DNA of 30,267 bases from Temnopleurus reevesii (Eukaryota > Echinodermata > Echinoidea > Temnopleuroida > Temnopleuridae): the NCBI GenBank assembly GCA_036244855.1, contig BQKZ01005616.1, forward strand, positions 1 through 30,267, given 5' to 3'. The first letter of the stretch is position 1. The number at the start of each line of letters is the position of its first letter. The translations under genes were made by a program, and so were the position numbers. Below are positions 21,640 to 30,267 of the stretch, in pieces. The notes under the pieces were generated by a model, which was not told the DNA's origin, did not search any database, and saw nothing but the letters and a program-made list of their open reading frames with translations.

Positions 21640-21837
21640 CGTGCAGTCAGAGTTTGGCATGTGGAGGCCAAGCTGTGGAACATCCTCCCACCCTACTACG
21701 CCGCATTACACATTCAAAAGAGCATTGAAAACCTACCTGATTGATGCATACTTCAAACACTAAGCGCATTGAGAGGGCCAGCGGTCTTGAATTGCACTAT
21801 ACAAGGACTGATCATTATTATTATCATTTATTATTAT
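21640..21837 (+). mobile_element. 5'-truncated LINE, 3' end (CR1/L2-type reverse transcriptase tail)
   Basis: The C-terminal tail of a non-LTR reverse transcriptase is readable in two frames: KLWNILPPY (around 21670-21700), then after a frameshift TFKRALKTYLIDAYFKH and stop at 21761-21763. LWNxLP plus FKxxLKTYL is the usual ending of CR1/L2/Jockey-group proteins. After the stop come AAGCGCATTGAG, GCACTATACAAGGA and ATCATTATTATTATC, the matching 3' UTR. It is dead on arrival: about 200 bp long, frameshifted, with no upstream reverse transcriptase. Confidence 0.8.
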
Positions 21838-22149
21838 CAAATCAAAATGAGGTCTTTTTATTCTGAACAAAATAATGGTTCACTGTATTGGTTTTCAGCT
21901 CATTCTTGAGAATAATGAAAGAAATAATATCAGAGAACCACAAAACTGAGCTGTATGAATTCTTTGGATTTCTCATAATTGGGGTAAATGATGAAATATG
22001 GTATAATCATGGCCATGCTGATTTTGGAAAGTGTTGAAGTACTTTACAAACCAAAATCTAGGAAATTATGCTAAAATATGAACAGAACGGAGTCGAAACA
22101 GTGTAAAGAAAGCTATTTTTCTTTCAAATCTAACACAATAGATACCTAC

Positions 22150-22387
22150 CTCCCCATCTACCGGTAGGACCACCCTTCCGCTCCGTGCAGGTCTCACTGA
22201 GGGGTAGGAAGAACTTCTCCCACCCCTCTCTAGCATACCTCCAGCCCTTCGACTCCAGTATGAGTGTCCTCTCAGTGGCATATGCAATGATCATGCAATA
22301 TGCTACGTGGTGGACCTGGCAGCCATATCCGCAACCCTTGTTCAGGTTGCACACAATCTTCTTTGCTGATTTGCAGTCTTTCGGGTT
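22150..22387 (-). CDS. FUT8: FUT8 coding exon: start of GT23 catalytic domain
   Basis: This exon has 238 nt: 79 codons plus one base. It begins [13 protein letters not shown] and continues [35 protein letters not shown] and PTGRWG. All six cysteines sit at the exact offsets of human FUT8 Cys204, 212, 218, 222, 230 and 266, the pairs that form three of its disulfides. FUT8 is a Golgi type II membrane enzyme that transfers fucose from GDP-fucose to the innermost GlcNAc of N-glycans. The acceptor ATCTCCACAG at 22389-22388 precedes the Asn codon, matching the human YLQ|NPKDC region at phase 0. The next upstream exon was not found in the window. Confidence 0.97.
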
Positions 22388-22945
22388 CTGTGGAGATAGA
22401 AAAGACGGAATTAGTATTAAATTAAAAAAGAAGTGAATAAATATATGTATCATTTCAGATAACAGGCTTCCTCCACAGATATTATAAACATTTAATGAAA
22501 TATACACATGTATACAGATAGAAAGAAAAGCTTGGCTAGATTACAAAAAGAATACAGAAACTCAGGTACACAAGAGAGATGGTAAAACACATATTATTGC
22601 TTCATCTACTGAAAAAAATCCTTAATATATTGCATTTCCTGAGACTTTTCTACGTAGACTAAAGTCAGAAATTTTCTTCTCTGATGCTTTACTTTGGCAG
22701 GCACTTAAATGATTCACAGCAAAAAATATTGTCAAGCTGTGCACAAGGATACTGTGTAACATTCACAGGAACCATTTAATATTTTCTTCCTATTTATATC
22801 TATTCTCACTTATTTATCAATTGGGCAGTCTTGTCAATCCAAAATGATTTATTGCTTTGTTTATTCACAATTCAAAGCAATCTCTTAGAAGCAATAGAAA
22901 ATATCAGTCAAATCTCATCACTGATTCGAAAGTGAAATTTGTTTC

Positions 22946-23165
22946 ACTTTCCCTCTTATTTCCTCTTTCTTTCTTTCTCTCTCTCCTATCCTTTCTTTCC
23001 TCTATGCAAAGGAAGAGTCCTCCTTGTCCCATCTTTGCCACTCCTACATATCTCTTCCACTCCACTGCCTCCCATTCCAATGCCCCGCCCCCTCCTCGAT
23101 CCAACTCTCTCTCTTCTCTTCTCTCTCTCCCCTTTCCTTTAATTCTCTTGCCATTTCTTTCAAAG
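22946..23165 (+). repeat. Pyrimidine-rich (CT)n-type tract
   Basis: Long C/T-dominated stretch with CTCTCTCC and TTCTTTCTCTCTC runs. The overlapping frames on both strands here are products of low complexity. Confidence 0.75.
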
Positions 23166-23859
23166 TCTTTCCAGCATCCATACTTCCTGATTGCTTTCTA
23201 TATCATCCTCGCCCTTCATACCCAGAATGGTAAACAACAATAACTCCTAATCAAGACCCCAGACATGTATATACTTCACACATGTGGCTTCAAGCCATTC
23301 CCATGTCTGACATTTAAACTGTTTATATTCCATATGTCCGCTAAGTCGTTTTAATTTCCCCCGGGGTGATCCAATATACCGCCATATGAATAATGGGATG
23401 AGCTTCAACCTAAGCGACTGATACTGTACATGGACAAAATATGTTTGATAAAAAACAAACCATGACCAAGTGGTGTACTTGTTTGTCTGAACAATGAATT
23501 GAATTATGTGATTATCGCCCACACGAGAGCACTTGCACTTTCGTGAAATATTCTAGAATATCAAAGATTTATGTTCATTGAATACACAAATGACAAGAGG
23601 GAGAGGGTCATTGAAAAATGTAGTACATTTTGAAACACAAAATATCCAGAGAGCTTTATGCCTGTAGAAAGATGATACTTTACAATCCAACTGCCTGCGT
23701 TCACCTAAAATTTAAAATTACTCATGCCGGTATCTTTATTGTTAAATTTGCTGATCATACGTCTTCCTTTTTTAGAAATATTTAGCTCAATATATGTTCA
23801 CACTTTTCTTGCATTCATGTTTGGTCAACAAATGCTCAACATGCTCTGAAAATACTGTT

Positions 23860-24064
23860 TCAAACAAATGCAGGCCTTGGATTAGCCCGAGGTAATCTAG
23901 ACAATGGCTGTGGTGCCCTCTTTGGACTTCCTTTAATAGTTCTCTTAGGTTTCCCATTGATGAGTAGAAAATGCCCTTCTTTGAAATTGCCTTGTACAGT
24001 GTTAACGATGCCCTGATGAAATCCTATTTCAAGTCCTGCTAATATAACAGATATTGTAGACCTC
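23860..24064 (-). other. Unrecognised open frame with possible splice acceptor
   Basis: A minus-strand frame stays open from 24078 to a TGA at 23860-23862, about 72 codons without an ATG near its start. If the ATTATTTAG before 24064 is used as an acceptor, it would form a terminal exon of about 68 codons ending GHFLLINGKPKRTIKG, then PLSRLPRANPRPAFV. Composition is more balanced than the flanks and the tail is Lys/Arg/Pro-rich. I do not recognise the family. Alternatives are a fragment of a transposon gene or chance. Confidence 0.2.
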
Positions 24065-27000
24065 CTAAATAATTTGTGTCATTTTTTTAACACACCCTGT
24101 ACGTGGTAATAATGGGATAGTTGTGAGCAGAACATATTCATACCTTTCCCATTTTTGATGCACACATGATTAGTTTTTATCACACCAGAAGGACAATCAG
24201 TTTAGCGTGGAAAGTGAATTAAATCCTCTTTATTGGATAGCACAAGATCTAATGGAGATGTGAAGTTAGTATGTATTACACAAACTAATGGGTGAAGTCG
24301 AACTTCTTTAGATTAATTTAGTATTTTGGTTAGTAATAAGTAATAAGTAATTTCTAATTTAATGTACATGATCGACTGTCATATGCTCATCATGGAAAAT
24401 GTGCATCTCTTGTTATTATTCTGATTTCACATACTGTAAAAGCCACTATTTTTTGTTCATAAACTTAAGCAAATTCACTTAATTTCAGCTCTATCTACAT
24501 ATCAGCAGATTTTTATTTTCACATTCTTAAGAATCATTGTACACACAAGTCTACGGGCATTATAATGATTGAAAGTTTGAACAAAATTGATGGTTTGGAA
24601 ATTAACAAAAATAAAGCCTCCACAGGATTGAACATTGGATTATTTCAACCTCTTGTGCATAAGCTTATAAGAAATTGCTAAAAAGATCTTTACAACAAAA
24701 ACTCCAATTATCTTAATCACAATTGGATTAAGCAGAATATCTTTCTCCGTCACGATAAACACAATGCATATCTCATTAATTTCAGTCATGCTTTATTAGA
24801 GAAAGTAACAAAAATAATTATTCTAATTGGATAGCATTTGATCTCTATTTATTGTAGAAATAATGTATTGACTCCATTTCAATTGTTTACAAACAGAAAA
24901 GATGAAGCTACTTGGATGCAGATAAAAGTAAAACAGTATTAATTAACAATCCCACTAGGTAATAGTAATTCAGTCAGGTTTTGGCACAGGTTTATTCATG
25001 CATTTTGGTTTTGGCAAATGTGAGCAAAAGTCTTTTTACTTCTAGAGGACAGCTACAGAGTGTCATGGAGATCTTTTAATTAGAAATATAATCTTTCATA
25101 AAACTGTCTACAAAATTCAGAGATGCCAACCTTATTTTTCTCTACTCTCTCACTTCTTATGCTGGTACTTAGATCTGCATATGTTCTAAATGTTGAGCTC
25201 CATCATACGATGGTGCATCACACCTATCTTTATATGGAAAACATTGAACTACAAATAATGGAATTGTCTATTCATGGCCTCAATTTACTGCAACAAATTA
25301 TTTCGGTCCACAGTGACACACCGGCCAAATTAAATGGCATATTTATCTTGATTTGTAATACATGATTTTGTACCGAAACATATTGAATTTGGTACCTCTT
25401 CTCTACATGTAATTGACAAAGAATACAATTTTTGGTTGGCATCCCTCCCTAAAAATAAAATGTCATGGATCATGAAAATTTACCTGTTATTCTTTGGATA
25501 GAACCTCCTCTCACTTATTGAATTTAATGACAAATCTATAGTCTTTCATTGCACTTCTATAATACATAAATATGATAATCTAATATACATTCATAAAATC
25601 ATTCATCAAAGACAAAAGGCAAAATTATGGAAATGTTTCCATTACTGAATTATTGAACTGAAAATATGATTATCTCTACAATGAAATGAAATTCTCACAA
25701 ATACTTAGGGTCATAAAAGTCATGTGATAATACAAACATGCACATTGATTTTATCTTTTTAATTAGACATTGGATCTATAGTAGATGTGAAATTATTATG
25801 TAAGCGGCAAAAAGATAGAAGCTGTATTAATGCTGATGTGGAAACCATCTTGGCTTTGAAAGATGGAATTTGACAACATTTTAATTACAGTAATTAGAAA
25901 CATCTTATATTTCCCTGATATTTAGTTTATCATTAATTGCTGCTTTAATTAACGAGAGTGCAAACAAATCATTAATTTGAAGGGGAAATAATCAGATCCT
26001 TATTAAATGACATAGAATCTAAGTAAATGTGTGAAGTCATTAGGAATTCAATATCTGACCTCCGCCAGGATGGAAAAAGCATTAGCTGGTTTCATTGAAA
26101 ATGGAGCTGACGGCAACTAATTCTAGGTAATACCAAGGACCCTTTTTCAACATTAATGCCATTGTTCCATGGATGTCATGATAGTCACCGGTGCCTGATT
26201 ATGCATGCATTTTGATGAAAACATCCAGATAATTAACAATAAAAGCACTTATGTGCATTTTTTTCATTGACAAAGGAACATTTTACCATGTCTTGGTTTT
26301 TGTTTGCTGATGTCCTGTTTTAGACTATAACTTTCACCAAACATCCTTCAGATTTGGAGCAGCAAAATTGCGAAGCAGACAATTTTATGATATAAAATAT
26401 GCTTTTATCTAATCCAGAAAATCCCGGACAAACATGATGACCTCAATAACGTCAAGAGACTTATGACCAATACATGGTGTGTATCTTGCATCTCTGGAAA
26501 AGTATGAGGAATTCTGCAAAAATTGGATCATAAGTGATAGTCATTCAATCACTATTCAGCCTTATTATTAATATCTACCCTTTCCAAAATAAAACACATG
26601 GAACTACATGTAAAGTAGTCCGTCGTAAATAAGAACTGCACATTGGTTTTTCAGGATTTAATTGATTTATTGCCTTCTGCGCACACAATTTGTTCAATTT
26701 CAATATGTGAAAACAGACTTCTTGTTTCTCCCTACATCATGATCCCCGGTGACCATCATGACATCAAAGTAGAAACATATTAAAAGAATGTTATTCATAT
26801 GACAATGGACGTCACATGCTAGCCATCCCATTACGTAACAGATAACTGTCCATTTTCGAAAGTCCTTGGTAATACAGACAATCTTTATTTTACTCGGACA
26901 AGTTAAATATTTTTCATTCCAGTTTTATAAGGCATTTCCCTGAAGACGTATTGGGCACTTAAGCAGGGCTTAGGGCTTTGCTTCAATGAAATTTCCAAAC

Positions 27001-27842
27001 CTTCCAGTAAAACATTGCTTCACTACCTACATGTAGCATTTAGTTGTAACATTTTTTATTCTAATTGCAGTACTATAAGTTTTTTTTTATCACAGCAGTA
27101 TGATAAAAATTAATAATCTACCAGGCAAAATAAATACACATTGGCTTCACTAAAAATTGTATGACTATTCATGAAATGTCTCTCAGAATTGCTCACATAT
27201 CATCAATCTTTTACAAAATAAGGGTATTTGTGTGCAAAAAGTTAAAATGAAAGTGGTATCATTTGCACAAAACTTCTGAACGCATCCATGCTCAGTGATG
27301 CAATCTTATTTCTCGACTACTGAGATTGGGATATCTAGCATCAAAGTAAGAATTACATTATCAAGTACACATCCAATTTCCTAGAAAAGAGATTCCCTTC
27401 ATTGGTGGCATTATTATTTTCATAAATGAATCAAACCATGGACTAATAATTCATTGAGTATAACTGATGCATTTTTCTTTGCTCCAAATGCTCCATCGAT
27501 CAGTATAATCAATTATTGATATAACAATCCATGCAAGTCAGCAGATATAAAAGCAATCAATAGTGCCTTTAATAGCTGCACGCAGGAAATGAGTCTGAAC
27601 ACAGTGTGCAATAAACCACTGCGATTATACTTCAAACCACTAGGGCATGTATTAAAAATTTATACAAAAAAGTTCCCCTCCATTGCTATAACTCCATGCT
27701 TACATGTTATATAGCAACATAATGTGTTGTGTGATTATTTGGTAGCCTCATACATTGTTGCCAATCCTTCTATAGTCCCAATCTCTCAAAAGGGGTTGGA
27801 ACTTATCATGCAAGAGATACGCGTAGATGGTATCCACCGAAT

Positions 27843-28766
27843 TGGTCTATTACCATTTGGTAATACCCATTTAGGCCATAGCCAGTTGGTCCAATAACCA
27901 GTTGGTCCAATAACCAGTTGGTCCAATAGCCAGTTGGTCCAATTGCCACTTGGTTCAGTTGGTCCAATAGCCAGTTGGTTCAATAGCCAGTTGGTCCAAT
28001 TGTTACTTGGTCCAATAGCCACTTGGTCCAATAGCCACTTGGTCCAATTGAACATTACATTGGTGGGGGTAAATAAAATGGTTATACCCACCCTGAATGA
28101 TTCCCTTCTCTCTCTTACTCTCTATCTTGTCATTCCATTTACCTCCTTTGTCCTTTCCCTTCCCTCTCTTACTCTCTACCAATCTCTCTATCTTGCCATA
28201 CAATTTACCTCCTTTGTTCTATCCTTTCTCTCTCTTACTCTCTACATATCTCTCTATATTGTCATTCCATTTACCTCCTCCAGACATTGTTCAATAAGTA
28301 AATTCATTCATGTCTGCAAATGATTACCTTATGTTTCAAAAGAATTATATTCAACTGTTTCCAGATATAGGGAAAATTGATTAAAAATTGATTAAAATAT
28401 TTACAAGTGATTCATAAATTGTTGTGAGTAGGGAATAATGGCTATTGGACCAAGTGGCTATTGGACCACCTGGCAATTGGATCAAATGCAATTAGACCAA
28501 CTGGCTAGTAGACCAACTGCTATTGGACCAACTGGCTATTGGACCAACTGGCCATTGGACCAACTGGCTATTGGACCAACTGGCTATTGGACCAACTGGC
28601 TATTGGACCAACTGGCCATTGGACCAACTGGCTATTGGACCAACTGGCTATTGGACTAACTGGCTATTGGACCAACTGGCTATTGGACCAAATGCAATTA
28701 GACCAAATGGAGTTGGACCAACTGGTGATTGGACCAAATGGCTATAGACCAAGTGGCAGTAAACCA
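27843..28766. mobile_element. Foldback element with 16-bp repeat arms (TU-like)
   Basis: The left arm (about 27843-28052) is about 13 tandem copies of a 16-bp unit, TTGGTCCAATAGCCAG. The right arm (28438-28766) is about 20 copies of its reverse complement, CTGGCTATTGGACCAA. The arms face each other around a ~385-bp centre, so a single strand can fold into a long hairpin. GGTCTATTACCATTTGG at the left edge pairs with GGTTTACTGCCACTTGG (reverse complement of the right edge) at 13 of 17 positions. Sea urchin TU elements are described, from memory, as having long inverted repeats with short tandem units; this is the closest known plan. No transposase is present. Confidence 0.72.
28105..28283 (+). 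repeat. Three ~55-65-bp CT-rich tandem repeats in the foldback centre
   Basis: Each unit runs CTCTCTTACTCTCTA, then ATCTTG or ATATTG, CATTCCATTTACCTCC or a close variant. Three imperfect copies make up the middle of the foldback element. Overlapping frames on both strands arise from this low complexity. Confidence 0.7.
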
Positions 28767-29613
28767 CATAGACACTCTACCAATGAGCCATCATGCAAAG
28801 TGTATTAACGCACAAGTCACAAGACCTAAATCAGACATTAGAAACTTTTTTGTTTTACACAGAAGCATTCAATTCACTTGACTACATCCAAATGAATTCA
28901 CAAATCAAGAAACAGTAGAGGAAATATCCCAGATACATTTAGACAATCAATATTGCATTAATGAGCAAAGCATTTAGAGAAGTACCACAATTCATTCTGG
29001 ACAATGCACCTATCTACTACAGAGACAATCAAATATTTGCTCAGGTTATGTAAATATAACCAGACTTTTAATTGAATTGGGGTTATAATGAATAATGAAT
29101 AGCTCATAAAAAAGCTAAATGATACTGCACCTAAGGAGTGGGATTGGGGACATTTTTTTAAAATTATTATTAACGTTAGCTCTTTAACTCTTAACATGCT
29201 ACATTATGTAATCCTAGACTGATAGGTTTTTCTGAATGTATGAAGTATTGTGTGCTCAATTTGTCAATCAGAGTCGACAGAAGCAAGTCAGTGTGGGTGA
29301 CTTGAGTGGACAGAAGCAAGTAAAGAGTTAAGAGAAAAGTGTCTAAAATGGTGGACAATCTACAAAGAAAGACTGTATCTCATTACGGAGGAGACTATTC
29401 ATGACTAATGCCTAGATTTGACTCTTTATGAATAAAATCATTCAAATAGTGGTCTCAATCACTATCCCCAGGCAGTGTATATATTACAATGCAGCTTACT
29501 GTACTTTTTTCATAGAATAGAATATTATGAAGACATAGTCCATCTGTTATATGGTACCTGAAGATGTCCAAGAGCAACTGGCTCAAATATGAAACTATCA
29601 TTAAACATACTCG
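28767..29613. other. Non-coding, nothing recognised
   Basis: AT-rich sequence with a duplicated GACAGAAGCAAGT near 29275-29320. No gene or known repeat was recognised. Confidence 0.45.
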
Positions 29614-29785
29614 GGGTGTTGTAAAAAGTTGCAATTGATAGCAAGTTGAAGTTGATCGGAATGTGCCAATCAAAATCCTTGTTTAATGTGCATCTTTTTA
29701 AATGCGCATATCGTGAGCGAATGAAAATGCTTGTTGCAATTTGCAAAGTTGCAGTTAATTTGCACTAGATTTTGAACAACAACCC
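29614..29785 (-). mobile_element. MITE with GGGTGTTG termini, copy 2
   Basis: Begins GGGTGTTGTAAAAAGTTGCA and ends TTTTGAACAACAACCC. In reverse complement it aligns with 1550-1710 through CAACTGCAACTTTGCAAATTG, the AATGTGCATT words and the CCAATCAAAAT segment. It lies in opposite orientation to copy 1, with enough divergence to suggest an old insertion. Confidence 0.72.
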
Positions 29786-30267
29786 TGGCTATCTGCTATA
29801 TACATGACGATGGTAAAAAGCAACTTGCTCAAATATCCACCATCAGAATCACCTCAAATAAACAGATTAGACATCATATCATTCACCACTTTACTATCAA
29901 ATGGGATTGAATCTATTGTAAAATTTTGCACCGCATGTCTCATTACATGTAGATGAAAGGTTTGTTGCGATTTTTGCACAGAGTGCATCTGTCTACATGT
30001 AGCTTGGAAATACTCTGTGGCCTGTGAAGAACATATGGGCGTTGAAGAGGGAAGTCTCCACCAAAATACTTTGGATTAAGAATGAGCACATTACATGAAT
30101 AACTAGAATTCTACAAATATTTTATAAAAATCATCTTTATAAGAAAATAACAAATAGATCTAAGTTTATAACCTGTCAATTCATGTCATTCAATTTCTCA
30201 GCTCGCTATTATCAAGCATTATCATGAACAATTTCAAATGCAAAAACATTACAAATAAAACTAAAAT
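29786..30267. other. Non-coding, nothing recognised
   Basis: AT-rich end of the window. Two short CTACATGTAG words (around 29948 and 29995) were noted but not interpreted. No FUT8 exon was recognised. Confidence 0.45.

Larger units (their letters stand above)
17796..22149 (-). other. FUT8: FUT8 intron (4354 nt)
   Basis: Donor GGGGAG|GTAGGT at 22149-22148, acceptor TTTTCCAG. It holds the inverted repeat at 17863, LINE-type tails at 18520, 19103 and 21640, and otherwise AT-rich DNA. A 103-codon plus-strand frame at 20683-20994 shows no domain. Confidence 0.88.
22388..27842 (-). other. FUT8: Probable 5' part of a long FUT8 intron
   Basis: I looked on the minus strand for the stem/coiled-coil exons that precede NPKDC in other animals and saw no matching peptide with a donor. 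The stretch therefore reads as intron, at least 7.9 kb to the window edge. It holds a pyrimidine-rich tract at 22946-23165 and an unrecognised open frame at 23860-24078; otherwise it is AT-rich. Confidence 0.55.

Noticed and set aside
22066..22287. Minus-strand 73-codon frame overlapping the FUT8 exon
   Set aside because: It is an out-of-frame shadow of the 22150-22387 exon, which carries the conserved cysteines in the other frame.
22857..23243. Plus-strand 128-codon frame and its overlaps
   Set aside because: It is driven by the pyrimidine tract; the Ser/Leu/Pro-rich output is typical of CT repeats.
25123..25365. 80-codon plus-strand frame with a hydrophobic start; faint word similarity (ATGGTGCATCA) to 19720-19760
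   Set aside because: The similarity is too short to call a repeat, and the hydrophobic stretch alone does not support a gene.
27786..28808. Long Trp-rich repeat frames on both strands
   Set aside because: They arise from the stop-free 16-bp foldback arrays and CT-rich centre, not from a gene.
29525..29746. Minus-strand frame ending near a CAG|GTACC donor-like site at about 29550, considered as a FUT8 upstream exon
   Set aside because: The peptide does not match the FUT8 segment before NPKDC, and most of the frame lies in a MITE.
1..30267. CRISPR arrays, prokaryotic operons, phage or virus genes
   Set aside because: No spaced direct repeats, ribosome-binding-site-led gene runs or viral domains were seen. 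The tandem arrays lack spacers.

Overview
The window is animal nuclear DNA: AT-rich, intron-split genes, microsatellites and many decayed transposable elements. Foldback elements built of ~16-bp tandem repeats and 3' ends of CR1/L2-type LINEs with ATT-type tails suggest an invertebrate deuterostome, most likely a sea urchin or other echinoderm. That placement is inference. One N at 2782 shows this is draft assembly.

Two protein-coding genes can be supported, both on the minus strand. (1) SDHAF1 (4672-4983) is a complete 103-residue LYR-family assembly factor for succinate dehydrogenase, with a probable 5'-UTR intron. (2) The 3' portion of FUT8, alpha-1,6-fucosyltransferase, lies in five exons: 22387-22150, 17795-17549, 16512-16336, 15290-15140 and 14450-14118. 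They join in frame (238+247+177+151+333 nt) to 381 residues plus stop. This covers the whole GT23 catalytic domain and the C-terminal SH3-like domain, from the equivalent of human Asn200 to the end. The cytosolic tail, membrane anchor and coiled-coil exons were not found between 22388 and the window end, so they probably lie beyond it, leaving an intron of at least 7.9 kb. The two genes share a strand but not a pathway (mitochondrial complex II assembly versus Golgi N-glycan core fucosylation).

Layout. 1-4240: a repeat mosaic with two direct copies of a ~1.4-1.6 kb segment meeting at the N, with TA-type, GGGTGTTG-type and Harbinger-like inverted-repeat elements. 4672-5840: SDHAF1 and possible 5' exons. 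5970-7070: a 39-base G run, a tRNA-derived SINE and another probable repeat. 7070-14117: gene-poor DNA with a LINE-type tail and a degenerate foldback element (12071-12811), then FUT8 3' UTR. 14118-22387: FUT8 exons and introns with small hairpins and LINE tails. 22388-30267: probable FUT8 intron with a pyrimidine tract, an unrecognised open frame near 23.9-24.1 kb, a well-preserved foldback element (27.84-28.77 kb) and a second GGGTGTTG MITE.

No prokaryotic feature, CRISPR array, rRNA or intact tRNA gene was seen. The most interesting content is the pair of foldback elements, whose arms are 16-bp minisatellites in opposite orientation.
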